From Rhizobium etli 8C-3 (GTDB lineage: Bacteria > Pseudomonadota > Alphaproteobacteria > Rhizobiales > Rhizobiaceae): 64,000 bases of DNA. Positions 37,398 to 45,437 of this stretch are shown piece after piece. Positions within the stretch are counted from its first letter, which is position 1. Each line of letters starts with the position of its first letter. Both the position numbers and the translations under genes were made by a program. The stretch is from assembly GCF_001908375.1 (NCBI RefSeq), contig NZ_CP017244.1:1-64000 (forward strand), given 5' to 3'. The notes under the pieces are model-generated. The model was not told the origin of the DNA. It searched no databases and saw nothing but the letters and a program-made list of their open reading frames with translations.

Positions 37398-38225
37398 ATG
37401 AAAGCAGCTCTTGTCCCTCTCGCCGCCGTTCTTGCGTCCACGGCCGTGCACGCCGAAGGCCTGCCGGATCGCATCAAATCCGCTGGCAAGGTCATCGTCG
37501 CCAACCAGCCGAATTACCCGCCGATGGAATACAAGGACCCCGCCACCAATACGCTGATGGGGGTCGACATCGACCTCGGTGTGGCACTCGCCAAGCAGTT
37601 GGGCACCAGTGTCGAATGGGCGGATATCGGCTTCGAGCAGATGATATCGTCTCTGGAGACGGGCCGCGTCGATCTCATCCATAGCGGCATGAGCGATCTC
37701 CCGAAGCGCCGAGATACCCTGGATTTCGTCGACTACATGAAGTCCGGTGCACAGTTCTACACCTCCACGACGCGCAAGGAGGAGTTCAAGACCCCTGCGG
37801 ACTTCTGTGGCAAGACGGTCGGCATGAGCCGCCGTACGTCGTTCCCGGATGAAACCACCAAGTGGAGCGCCGCAAACTGCGAGGCTAAAGGGCTTGCTGC
37901 CATCAAGGTGGTTGGCACGGAAGGTTCAGCCGACGCACGCGCACAACTGAAGCAGGGTCGCCTCGACGGCGCTGTCCAGGGCTCAGAAACCTTGCCTTAC
38001 CTGATGACCCTCGAAAAGGATACCTATGCCATCGTCGGAGAGCCCATCACGGCCGTCTATCAGGGTATAGCCTTCTCCAAGAAGGATCCCGCATTGCGCG
38101 ACGCCTACGCCGGCGCACTTAAGGCTATCATGGCCTCCGGTGAGTACCGGGCGATCTTTGCCAAGCACGGTCTTGAAGGCACCATGCTCGATGGCATCTA
38201 TATCAATAGCGAAACCGTGAAGTAA
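37398..38225 (+). CDS. Periplasmic amino-acid-binding protein (SBP family 3)
   Basis: Binding protein of 275 aa with a signal peptide (VPLAAVLASTAVHAEG; cleavage near HAEG). The mature part has the family 3 bilobed layout: IKSAGKVIVANQPNYPPMEYKD near the start, then MGVDIDLGVALAKQLG, then the hinge-type motif DLIHSGMSDLPKRRDTLDFVDYM. It probably captures the cluster's substrate. Start at ATG 37398 after AAAGGGGAA. Confidence 0.9.
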   Translation: MKAALVPLAAVLASTAVHAEGLPDRIKSAGKVIVANQPNYPPMEYKDPATNTLMGVDIDLGVALAKQLGTSVEWADIGFEQMISSLETGRVDLIHSGMSDLPKRRDTLDFVDYMKSGAQFYTSTTRKEEFKTPADFCGKTVGMSRRTSFPDETTKWSAANCEAKGLAAIKVVGTEGSADARAQLKQGRLDGAVQGSETLPYLMTLEKDTYAIVGEPITAVYQGIAFSKKDPALRDAYAGALKAIMASGEYRAIFAKHGLEGTMLDGIYINSETVK

Positions 38226-38250
38226 GCCTGCAGCATTCAACTTCGAGAAG

Positions 38251-38276
38251 CCCGACCGCGACGTTTTGCGGTCGGG
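38251..38276 (+). terminator. Hairpin after the binding-protein gene
   Basis: CCCGACCGC (38251-38259) pairs with GCGGTCGGG (38268-38276) across an 8-nt loop containing TTTT. It lies 25 bases after the binding-protein stop and before the MmgE/PrpD gene. It may end most transcription of the transporter genes. Confidence 0.55.
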
Positions 38277-38328
38277 GGCTGCCCTCGCATCGCCCTCTGG
38301 CTGTGCAATTCTCTCGCCCGAGATCTCC

Positions 38329-39720
38329 ATGAACCGTTCTCTCGCCGACACGCCGGTCGATAGGCTGGCCCGTTTCGTCTCTGCGCTCGACTACGACACC
38401 CTACCAGCAAGTGTCGTCGCTAAGGCGAAAATCCACATTTCCGATACGCTCGGCGCAGCGCTCGCCGGCGCGCGTTCCGCGGAATTCTCCATCTCCGTTC
38501 GGGCGATGCGCCCCGCAGGCCCGGTGCGGTTGTGGGGAACGCACCTCACCGGGTCCGCTCGCGACGCAGCGCTCGTCAACGGTTTCGCAGCCCATGCCTT
38601 CGAACTGGATGACGCCGGCGGTTGCGATCATTCTGGCGCCGTTATTCTGCCTGCCCTGTTTTCGGCCCTGCACGAAGCCGGGCGGCCGATAGACGGCAAG
38701 CGCATTATTACCGCGGTCGTCGCGGGTTACGATGTCGGGCGCCGTATTCTGGAAGCCACCGGCGGCTACGACGCCCATAACCGGCTGGGTTGGCATTCGA
38801 CCGGCACCTGCGGCACGCTGGCCTCTGCTGCGGCGGCGGCCAATCTGCTCAGCTTCAATGCATCGGCGACGCGCGACGCCATTACGCTCGCCACCAGCTT
38901 TTCCTCCGGCCTGTGGGCCTTCATTCATGACGGTTCGCTGGCGAAGAAACTCCATGCCGGTCGTGCAGCGGAAGGCGGTCTCCTGGCCGCCCTGCTGGCG
39001 GCGAATGGGTTTGCCGGCCCTTCACGCGTCTTTGATGACGTATGGGGCGGCTTTTTCAATGCCTACAACAGGTCTGACTGCTATCCCGAGCTTCTCGCCG
39101 AAGGGCTCGGCGAGGTCTGGAAGATCAACCGCGCGGTGTTGAAGCCCTACGCATCCTGCCGGGGCGCGCATTCGTCTGTCGACGCGCTCCAGGACATGCT
39201 GGCCGAGACCGGCCGGGAAGCCGGCGACATCGCTCGCATCGACCTTCGCATGAGCGCCATGCTGAAGGACATGTGCGGCGCGAAAGTGGGCGGCGCCATG
39301 GCGGCCACGCAAATGAGTCTGCCTTACGCTCTTGCCGCACGTTGCGTGTTTGGGACCGCGGGCCTGGAAGCCTATACTGAGGAGTGCCGAAACCACCCCG
39401 AGGTGCATGCGTTGATGGAGAATATCGGCATCACTGTCGATGATGCCATGGACGCCATGGCCGAGCCGGTCGTGACGCTGACCTTCCGCGACGGCCTTTG
39501 CACCGAACGGATCGTGCCTCGCGCGACAGGTTCGGCGGAGCGCCCGATGCAGCCTGCAGCCGTCGAAGCCAAGTTCCGTGAACTTGCCGGGTTGAGTCTC
39601 GCTGCCGATGGCGTGGCCGCCCTGTGGCAATTACTTGGCGATCTCGAGCAGATCGAAGATTGCATGCAGATCGAAGCGCTGATGGCCGGCCACGCCGACA
39701 GCGTCCCAACTTTCCAATGA
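38329..39720 (+). CDS. MmgE/PrpD-family protein
   Basis: Protein of 463 aa of the MmgE/PrpD family, the fold of 2-methylcitrate dehydratase, iminodisuccinate epimerase and cis-aconitate decarboxylase. Typical sequences are visible: DTLGAALAG near residue 40, LVNGFAAHAFELDDAGGCDHSGAVILPALFSALHEAG near 80-115, VVAGYDVGRRI and GWHSTGTCGTLASAAAAANLL near 155-175, and KPYASCRGAHSSVDAL near 280. The combination with an argininosuccinate lyase-family enzyme and an amino-acid importer points to an epimerase acting before the lyase, as in iminodisuccinate breakdown in Agrobacterium. I prefer ATG 38329. The exact reaction is inferred. Confidence 0.82.
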   Translation: MNRSLADTPVDRLARFVSALDYDTLPASVVAKAKIHISDTLGAALAGARSAEFSISVRAMRPAGPVRLWGTHLTGSARDAALVNGFAAHAFELDDAGGCDHSGAVILPALFSALHEAGRPIDGKRIITAVVAGYDVGRRILEATGGYDAHNRLGWHSTGTCGTLASAAAAANLLSFNASATRDAITLATSFSSGLWAFIHDGSLAKKLHAGRAAEGGLLAALLAANGFAGPSRVFDDVWGGFFNAYNRSDCYPELLAEGLGEVWKINRAVLKPYASCRGAHSSVDALQDMLAETGREAGDIARIDLRMSAMLKDMCGAKVGGAMAATQMSLPYALAARCVFGTAGLEAYTEECRNHPEVHALMENIGITVDDAMDAMAEPVVTLTFRDGLCTERIVPRATGSAERPMQPAAVEAKFRELAGLSLAADGVAALWQLLGDLEQIEDCMQIEALMAGHADSVPTFQ

Positions 39721-39731
39721 AAGCCTGAGAC

Positions 39732-40625
39732 ATGAAGTTCGACCTCTCCCCCCGTCCGCTTAACCCCGCGCCCAAGACACCTAAGATGATCTGGCCGAAC
39801 GGCGCGAAAAGCGCGCTGTTCATCGGCTTCGATGTCGACGCCGAAACGGCCTGGATCGGCAACAATCCGTCCAACGTCGACCGGATGGTCACGACTTCTC
39901 ACGGCGGCTACGACGCCCGCGTCGGCATCGCCAAAATTCTCGAACTGATGGACGAACTTGGCCTAAAGGCTACCTTCTTCATACCTGGTTGGACGGCGCT
40001 GGCTCACCCCGCCCAGTGCGAAGCCGTGGTCGCGGCAGGCCATGAGATCGGTCATCACGGGTTCATTCACAAGTTGCCGGATCGGGTAAATTGCGACCAG
40101 GCCTTCGAGGAAATCGACCGCGGATTCGAAGCGCTCCAGTCCGCGCTCGGCATACGCCCCATCGGCTACCGCGCTCCTTCAGGCGAGAATTTTCCTGAAT
40201 TGCTTGCGTATCTGAAAGCGTCCGGCATTCGCTATTCCAGTTCCTTCCGTGACGACATTCTACCCTATCGCCATGCCGGCGCCGAGGGACTGGCAGGCCC
40301 GGTGGAAATTCCCGTCAACTTCGCCTTCGACGACTGGAACTTCGGCATGAAGAGCCGTTTGAGCCAGGGAACGCTGTTCGGCCGCAACGCCGTGCTTCCT
40401 CTCTGGATCGATGAATTTGAGGCGACCCATGCCTGGGGCGGCGTGACGACCATGGTTCTGCATCCGCAGGTCTCCGGCAGGCCGATGCGCTGGTACATCC
40501 TGCGCGATTTCCTTAAGCACGTCTTGGATAAGGGCGATGTCTGGATCGCGACTGGCGCGCAGATCACCGATCATTTCGAGGCCCAGGAAGCGATCTCCAC
40601 GCAAAACAATGACGGGAAAGGTTGA
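39732..40625 (+). CDS. Polysaccharide deacetylase-family protein
   Basis: NodB-fold hydrolase of 297 aa. The metal-binding Asp pair lies in FDVDAETAW near residue 36. The His motif is GHEIGHHGFIH (about 108-118), and RAPSGENFPELLAYLK and HPQVSGRP complete the active-site signatures. Members of this branch also include allantoinase-like PuuE and formamide-cleaving enzymes acting on small molecules, so the substrate may be a metabolite rather than a polymer. It lies 11 bases after the PrpD-like gene, so it is part of the same cluster. No signal peptide is seen, which fits a cytoplasmic small-molecule enzyme. Confidence 0.85.
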   Translation: MKFDLSPRPLNPAPKTPKMIWPNGAKSALFIGFDVDAETAWIGNNPSNVDRMVTTSHGGYDARVGIAKILELMDELGLKATFFIPGWTALAHPAQCEAVVAAGHEIGHHGFIHKLPDRVNCDQAFEEIDRGFEALQSALGIRPIGYRAPSGENFPELLAYLKASGIRYSSSFRDDILPYRHAGAEGLAGPVEIPVNFAFDDWNFGMKSRLSQGTLFGRNAVLPLWIDEFEATHAWGGVTTMVLHPQVSGRPMRWYILRDFLKHVLDKGDVWIATGAQITDHFEAQEAISTQNNDGKG

Positions 40626-40640
40626 TTTGCAGTCTATGAC

Positions 40641-41177
40641 GTGATGGAGTTGACGATCTGGTCGTGCCCGATTGAAGAAATCCTGGCGTTGGCGCTACGT
40701 CCCGAGGCTGCTCCTCGAGAGCGTCTTGAACATGCGGACGCCTTTTTCCGGGCGACCGGCGCCGTCATCCGTCACGGCGGCGACAAGGCCTTTTACGCGC
40801 CGGGGCCCGATATTATCCAGATGCCGCCGATCGAGGCGTTCCGTGATGTCGAGAGCTACTACGCGACCCTTGCCCATGAGGAAGTTCATTGGGCGGGAGC
40901 GACCCACCGGCTCAATCGCGATTTTTCCCGTTACGCTAAGGATCGCTCGGAACGCGCCCGCGAAGAACTAATCGCCGAGCTCGGCGCCGTTTTCCTAGCT
41001 GCCGATCTGGGTATCGTTCCGGTGCTTGAACCAAGAGCCGAGCATGCCAGCTATCTTGTTTCCTGGCTGACCTTCCTTCAGAACGACAAGCGGTTCATCG
41101 TACAGGCTGCCGCGTATGCGCAACGCGCTGTCGCCTACCTGCATGACCTGCACAGCCAACGCCAAGCGGCGGCATAA
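40641..41177 (+). pseudogene. ArdC-type antirestriction protein, C-terminal zincin piece
   Basis: About 178 codons correspond to the C-terminal metallopeptidase-like half of plasmid ArdC proteins: EHADAFFRATGAVIRHGGDKAFY, then YYATLAHEEVHWAGATHRLNRD (zinc motif HEEVH), then EELIAELGAVFLAADLG and QNDKRFIVQAAAYAQRA. The N-terminal ssDNA-binding half is absent here. A piece of such an N-terminal half occurs at 42529-42694, downstream and in the same direction, so the two are not simply adjacent parts of one gene. The frame begins GTG-ATG. The zinc motif is intact, so a small truncated protein could still be made. Confidence 0.7.
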
Positions 41178-41183
41178 CTCCAA

Positions 41184-41216
41184 ATGCAAGTCGGCCGACA
41201 TCCGGCCGACTTGCAT
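41184..41216. terminator. Strong 14-bp hairpin
   Basis: ATGCAAGTCGGCCG (41184-41197) pairs perfectly with CGGCCGACTTGCAT (41203-41216) around ACATC. It follows the ArdC piece by a few bases and precedes the toxin-antitoxin promoter. It is a likely bidirectional terminator. Confidence 0.7.
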
Positions 41217-41229
41217 GAACCGCATGAAA

Positions 41230-41246
41230 TACGTATTTTACGTAAG
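41230..41246. promoter_or_regulatory. Palindromic operator of the toxin-antitoxin pair
   Basis: TACGTA (41230-41235) and TACGTA (41239-41244) are separated by TTT, giving a nearly symmetric 15-mer 17 bases upstream of the antitoxin ATG. Antitoxins of the Phd/YefM type repress their own operon through such repeats. The assignment is by position and symmetry. Confidence 0.5.
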
Positions 41247-41261
41247 TGACCGGAGGTGGCT

Positions 41262-41507
41262 ATGAAGCAGTTTTCCTTTTCTGACATGAACAGAGCCTCG
41301 GGCGAGATTCTCGAGGCAGCCCTGATTGAGCCGGTGACGCTCACGAAGCGCGGCAAGGAAAAGCTCGTCATCCTGACGGCGGATCAATACCGCAAACTCC
41401 TGGGGCGCTCCCATACCGCCGCCTACGGCCTCGAGGATGCGCCTGAAACAGTACACGACGAGTTGATGACCGGCATCGATGAACTGCTCGAGGACGGCCA
41501 TGTTTGA
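41262..41507 (+). CDS. Phd/YefM-type antitoxin
   Basis: Antitoxin of 81 aa. The N-terminal DNA-binding part has the Phd/YefM pattern (FSFSDMNRASGEILEAALIEPVTLTKRGKEKLVILTADQYRKLL). The acidic C-terminal tail, which would wrap the toxin, includes DELMTGIDELLEDG. Start at ATG 41262, 5 bases after GGAGG. The end overlaps the toxin start by 8 bases, typical of coupled toxin-antitoxin genes. It is probably autoregulated through the TACGTA repeats. Confidence 0.82.
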   Translation: MKQFSFSDMNRASGEILEAALIEPVTLTKRGKEKLVILTADQYRKLLGRSHTAAYGLEDAPETVHDELMTGIDELLEDGHV

Positions 41508-41895
41508 GGCTGGAGACGTCGTGCGTTTCAACTATCTCTGGAAGCGTCAGGCGGATGCCGGCGAGGAAACGGGCCGCAAGGCACGTCCGGTCTGTGTCGT
41601 CGTGCGGACCAACGCCGTTCCGGGCGTCGTCTTCCTGTTCGCCATCACCTCACAGCTGCCGACAGAGGAACGTCTTTTCTTGCCGATCAGCCAGATCGAA
41701 TGCCGCCGCGCTGGTCTCGATTTCCCCTGCTTCATCATTCTCGACGAGTATAACCGCGTCGAACTCGACAAGGCCTTCGACTTCGAGTCCACGACGCCGC
41801 TCGGCAGTTTTAGCCCGACCTTCCTCAAGACAATTGCTCGGACCGTCAAGGATGCGGCCGCAAGCCGCAGGCTCTCAGCTGTTTCCCGGGCTTAA
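41500..41895 (+). CDS. PemK/MazF-like growth-inhibitor toxin
   Basis: Protein of 131 aa that begins within the antitoxin stop region (ATG 41500). The N-terminal strand (MFEAGDVVRFNYLWKRQ) and the ARPVCVVVRT core match the PemK-type branch of RNase toxins, which cut mRNA in the cytoplasm. A C-terminal helix with KTIARTVKDA follows. The overlap with the antitoxin gene means both are translated in a coupled way. The catalytic residues are not firmly assignable by eye, so the enzyme class is inferred from the fold pattern and pairing. Confidence 0.78.
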   Translation: MFEAGDVVRFNYLWKRQADAGEETGRKARPVCVVVRTNAVPGVVFLFAITSQLPTEERLFLPISQIECRRAGLDFPCFIILDEYNRVELDKAFDFESTTPLGSFSPTFLKTIARTVKDAAASRRLSAVSRA

Positions 41896-42134
41896 GCGCA
41901 CAAGCGCGGCTGGTGTCTCTCCGCTGATCCGCATGGACCACTACCAAGCCTGAATTGGCAGCACCCTGCCAGCAGCGGTCGATCGCTGAATTCGCTCCTG
42001 ATCCGACGCGAGCCAATGTGCGGTCCTCGCCGACGAGCGCATGCCTGCCTGCACATGCCAGATGTCGCACCCCTTATCTGCTGTGGCTCCCCGCGGTCTC
42101 GATGAGGCATGTCGATCGCCGCCGGTTTCCAGCT

Positions 42135-42275
42135 GACAAGCGTGAGAGCAGTAGTCGGGCCTTGAAATTCCGACGCGGCGGCGAGATCGTCATTGTCACC
42201 CATAATGGCGCCGGCTGGCTCGACCCGTTGTCCGACCGCAAAGGCGATATCTTCGCGCTCGCCGGCCTGCGCCTG
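42135..42275 (+). pseudogene. Primase-like plasmid protein remnant (DUF3991/toprim type)
   Basis: About 47 codons (DKRESSSRALKFRRGG, then EIVIVTHNGAGWLDPLSDRK and GDIFALAG) resemble the CHC2-like N-terminal region of the DUF3991/toprim proteins encoded on alphaproteobacterial plasmids. The frame is open on both sides but loses similarity, so only a fragment is left. Confidence 0.5.
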
Positions 42276-42306
42276 CCCCGACAGTGCCCAGGCGCTGCGC
42301 ATCTCG

Positions 42307-42519
42307 GACAGCTTCGGCCTTCCCGTCATCGACAGCGACGGAGTTCGTGACCTGCATCGCAGCCAGCTGATCGACAGCGCCGAGGCGCTCAAGGATGGCC
42401 TAGGCGAGAAAGCCATGCAGATCCACACGCAGCGCATGGTCGGCTCCTTCATCGGCTCGGCCCACGGTGCCGGTCAATTCTACAGCCGCTCGGTCACGCA
42501 GGCACGCGACCTTACCACC
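42307..42519 (+). pseudogene. Remnant of a plasmid hypothetical gene
   Basis: About 70 codons in another frame encode SDGVRDLHRSQLIDSAEALK followed by KAMQIHTQRMVGSFIGSAHG and AGQFYSRSVTQARDLTT. This is a segment I associate with an uncharacterised gene found next to ardC on rhizobial plasmids. It has no start and is cut off by the next remnant. Confidence 0.45.
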
Positions 42520-42528
42520 GGCGGCGAC

Positions 42529-42694
42529 CCGTGGCTTTGCCGCGTCGGCCTGGATGACGTTTCGCCAGGCATTGGAGCTCGGGGCCAATGTCCGCAAGGG
42601 CGAGACCGGCTCGATGGTCGTCTGCGCCAATCGGATCAAAAAGACCGAAACCGACGGCAACGGCGAAGCACCCCGCCCAGCAATCCGAGCATGA
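42529..42694 (+). pseudogene. ArdC N-terminal remnant
   Basis: The segment SAWMTFRQALELGANVRKGE and then TGSMVVCANRIKKTETD match the N-terminal ssDNA-binding domain of ArdC (MTFRQA.ELGA.VRKGETG..VVYA..). It stops after about 55 codons. The C-terminal half of an ArdC lies 1.4 kb upstream at 40641. Order and distance show that at least one deletion or inversion has scrambled a plasmid region. Confidence 0.55.
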
Positions 42695-42739
42695 AGCCCA
42701 CCAGCGCGCCGGAGCTCACTGCGGAGGCAACCGAATACG

Positions 42740-43171
42740 TCACGTCGATCTCCTCAGCAGCCGGTCGTGAGCGGCCATGCCAACCAACATTGCAAAGACG
42801 AAGCCGAAGGACCGCGAAAACCCTAACGGCAAAGCTGCGATGGCCGGGCCGGGGCAGAAACCGCCTAAGCCCCAGCCAAGCCCGAAGATGGCCGAACCAA
42901 TGATCAGCGGCGCGTCGATCTTGCGGTTTCTTGGCATGTCGAAGGAATAGTTGAGGACAGGCCGACGCATTAGACGGGACAGGCTGACACCGGCGAACGC
43001 TACGGTGACGGCACCTGCGAGCACGAAGCCGAGGCTCGGATCCCAAGTCCCGAAGACGTCGAGAAATCCCTGCACCCGCGCAGGGTCAAGCATGCCCGAC
43101 AGCGAAAGGCCAAAGCCGAATAGGGTTCCAGAGATCAGGGCTGCCACAATTTGAAGGGCGACGCGGCTCAT
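42740..43171 (-). CDS. YeeE/YedE-family sulfur transporter half (PmpB-like)
   Basis: Membrane protein of 143 aa, with four hydrophobic segments. The conserved GFGLSLSGMLDPARVQGFLD near residue 20 and GLGGFCPGPAIAAL near 105 (one Cys on the conduction path) mark the YeeE/YedE or DUF6691 type. It overlaps the companion half by 4 bases. In Xylella and Agrobacterium such pairs accompany bigR and blh and are thought to export or import reduced sulfur species. Last gene of the operon. Confidence 0.85.
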   Translation of the reverse strand: MSRVALQIVAALISGTLFGFGLSLSGMLDPARVQGFLDVFGTWDPSLGFVLAGAVTVAFAGVSLSRLMRRPVLNYSFDMPRNRKIDAPLIIGSAIFGLGWGLGGFCPGPAIAALPLGFSRSFGFVFAMLVGMAAHDRLLRRST

Positions 43172-43578
43172 AGACCCAATCCTTTCGACAGGGTCACGGC
43201 AACGACACCGGAGGTCAAAAAAGTGATGACGGCGGCTACCGAACGTGGCGACAGTCTGGCAAGACCGACAACGCCGTGACCGCTGGTGCAGCCGCAGCCC
43301 ATGCGCGAGCCCGTTCCCACGAGCAGGCCGGCGACGATGATCGTCGGCCAAATGGCGGTAATCGTGACCGTCGGCCAGTGACCGAAGGCAGCGAGAAAGA
43401 CAAGCGGACCGAGAACGAGGCCAGTTAAGAAGGCGAGGTTGACAGAAACGCCAACGCCAAGCGCCAGTCTGCCGACAATGCCGCTGATCCCGGCGATGTG
43501 GCCGTTCAACAGAAGGAGCATCGCGGCCGAAAGCCCGATCAGCATCCCGCCGAAAAGAGACGGAAGGTAGGTCGTCAT
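43168..43578 (-). CDS. YeeE/YedE-family sulfur transporter half (PmpA-like)
   Basis: Membrane protein of 136 aa with about four helices. Its Cys motif GSRMGCGCTSGHGVVGL (near residue 92) is the signature of thiosulfate or sulfite-type YeeE/YedE transporters. It starts 1 base from the regulator stop and overlaps the second half by 4 bases. The two halves together make one complete transporter pair. The sulfur compound moved is not known from the sequence. Confidence 0.87.
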   Translation of the reverse strand: MTTYLPSLFGGMLIGLSAAMLLLLNGHIAGISGIVGRLALGVGVSVNLAFLTGLVLGPLVFLAAFGHWPTVTITAIWPTIIVAGLLVGTGSRMGCGCTSGHGVVGLARLSPRSVAAVITFLTSGVVAVTLSKGLGL

Positions 43579-43913
43579 CAGGACACCTCCTCACAGAAGA
43601 TCTCATAGAGCGCGCCGACGAGGCGGGCAGCCTTGTCTGCCGTCAAACGATAGAAGATCTGCTTTCCCTCCCTGCGCGTCTCGACGATCCCGGCCTCGCG
43701 CAGCCCCGTCAGGTGTTGGGAGAGATGCGGCTGGTGGATGTCCAGCTTCTGCTCCAGTTCTCCGACCGAATGCTCTCGCTCAACCAGGGTACAGACGACC
43801 ATCAGCCGGCTCGGATGCGACAGCGTCTTCAGGAGTCCCGACACGTCCGTCGCTCGTGCACCCATGTCTTCGAGCGTCATGTTTTTCGGTTTCACATTCA
43901 TGACAGTCACCAT
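43578..43913 (-). CDS. bigR: BigR-type persulfide-sensing ArsR regulator
   Basis: ArsR-family repressor of 111 aa with a winged helix-turn-helix (about 45-85: SVGELEQKLDIHQPHLSQHLTGLREAGIVETRREGKQIFYRL). C41 and C107 match the redox cysteine pair of BigR (C42 and C108), which forms a trisulfide or disulfide with sulfide species and releases DNA. The ATG at 43913 overlaps the blh stop by 7 bases. It sits within the operon it should control, with an AT-rich operator upstream of blh. Confidence 0.88.
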   Translation of the reverse strand: MVTVMNVKPKNMTLEDMGARATDVSGLLKTLSHPSRLMVVCTLVEREHSVGELEQKLDIHQPHLSQHLTGLREAGIVETRREGKQIFYRLTADKAARLVGALYEIFCEEVS

Positions 43914-45202
43914 GCCGCCTCTTTGAGAGCGTCCAGAGGAAATTTCAGATACCGCTTGCCGTTTGCTTCCGGCTCGGGCAATCGGCCGCCGCGCAAATTG
44001 ACCTGCAGCGCGTGCAGGATAAGCTTCGGCATGGGTAGTGCTTTGTCGCGTTCGGTACGAAGTTTCACAAAGGCCTCCTCGGAAACTCCGGCAAGATGCG
44101 AGTTTGCCTTTTTCTGTTCGCCGACCGTACTCTCCCATCGCGGCGCGCGGCCATTGGGCTGATAGTCGTGCCCGGTGAAGACGCGGGTTTCGTCGGGTAG
44201 GGCGACGATGTCCTGAATGGACCTCCACAACATTCGGGCGTCGCCGCCGGGGAAGTCGGCTCGAGCCGTTCCGCTGTCCGGCATGAAAATGGTGTCATGG
44301 ACGAACGCGGCATCGCCGATCACATAGGTAACGGAAGCAAGCGTGTGCCCCGGTGAAAACATCACCTTCGCCTCGATCGAGCCGACGTTGAAGGTTTCGC
44401 CGTTGGCAAACAGCCGGTCCCATTGCGAGCCATCCGTCTTGAGCTCGGGCCAGTTGTAGATGCCCTTCCAGAGCTTCTGGACGTCGACGACGCGTTCTCC
44501 GATTGCCGTCGGCGCACCCGTCCTTTCCTTCAGGTACTGGGCGGCGGAAAAATGGTCCGCATGCGGATGGGTGTCGAGGATCCATTCCACCGAAAAACCG
44601 TTCCCGCGCACGTATTCAAGGATGGCGTCGGCACTGCGCGTCGCCGTCGCCCCTGCCTTCTCGTCGAAATCGAGCACGGGGTCGATGATCGCGCACTTGC
44701 CGGTTTCGGGATCCGACACAACATATTGAATGCTCCATGTCCGCTTGTCGAAGAAACCCTTGACCTGCGGGCGCGATGCAGCACGCTTTTCGACCCACCT
44801 GGCGGCGACCGACAGGTCGATTCCGTTCCTCTGACCGAATGGGAGCACGTCGTGCGGCTTCATCCGCCCGTCTAGAACTTCGCCGAGCGCGTAGAGAAGA
44901 AGCGCGCGCGCTCCCGACTTACAGTGGGCAACGACAGGTCCGGCTGAATCCTTCAGAGCCTTCTGGAACGCAATGATGTCTGCCTCGGTGACAGTCGCCA
45001 TGGTGATGGGGATATAGGAATAAGACATGTTCGACTGGATGGCGGCCCGCTCTTCAGCGGCGGTTCCAGGCTGGCCGGCCTCCTCGTTGTCCGGACGCGC
45101 ATTGATCAGCGCTGTAAACCCCTGCTCGCGCAAGGACTGAAAGTCGCCGATATCGGGCTGCGGCATCACGGAAAGCCTGTCAGAGATCTTGGAGATCGTC
45201 AT
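43907..45202 (-). CDS. blh: Blh, beta-lactamase-like sulfur dioxygenase with N-terminal phosphatase-like domain
   Basis: Protein of 431 aa. The N-terminal DUF442/dual-specificity phosphatase-like domain (about 1-135) keeps the HCKSGAR loop, with Cys 94. The C-terminal metallo-beta-lactamase domain (about 150-420) has the ETHE1-type metal site HPHADH (212-217) and further His residues in SPGHTLASV and FTGHDYQPNGR. Blh enzymes oxidise glutathione persulfide and detoxify hydrogen sulfide in Agrobacterium and Xylella. First gene of the blh-bigR-YeeE operon. Start at ATG 45202. Confidence 0.93.
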   Translation of the reverse strand: MTISKISDRLSVMPQPDIGDFQSLREQGFTALINARPDNEEAGQPGTAAEERAAIQSNMSYSYIPITMATVTEADIIAFQKALKDSAGPVVAHCKSGARALLLYALGEVLDGRMKPHDVLPFGQRNGIDLSVAARWVEKRAASRPQVKGFFDKRTWSIQYVVSDPETGKCAIIDPVLDFDEKAGATATRSADAILEYVRGNGFSVEWILDTHPHADHFSAAQYLKERTGAPTAIGERVVDVQKLWKGIYNWPELKTDGSQWDRLFANGETFNVGSIEAKVMFSPGHTLASVTYVIGDAAFVHDTIFMPDSGTARADFPGGDARMLWRSIQDIVALPDETRVFTGHDYQPNGRAPRWESTVGEQKKANSHLAGVSEEAFVKLRTERDKALPMPKLILHALQVNLRGGRLPEPEANGKRYLKFPLDALKEAAW

Positions 45203-45215
45203 GGAGTTACCTTGT

Positions 45216-45258
45216 AGCTGATCATTATATAATTAAATATAATATATATTAAGAGGGT
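45216..45258 (-). promoter_or_regulatory. AT-rich operator/promoter of the blh-bigR operon
   Basis: The 32 bases at 45221-45252 are almost pure A/T in an otherwise GC-rich window (ATTATATAATTAAATATAATATATATT in part) and contain overlapping palindromes. BigR is known to bind an AT-rich palindrome overlapping the -10 box of its own operon. The start codon lies 14 bases from its edge. Exact BigR half-sites were not resolved. Confidence 0.65.
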
Positions 45259-45437
45259 GATCAAGCCTGCGGCGGAACATTTGCGACGGAGCGAAGTTCC
45301 TCGCCAAGACGGTCGGCATTGTTGCAACTGCACCGACAGGTGAAAGAGCCACCGCCGCTAATCACCATGTGCGACCGGCGAGCAACTCAATCGTCGTCTC
45401 AACCCACAATCCAGGGAGCATCCAAAGGAATATCGCG

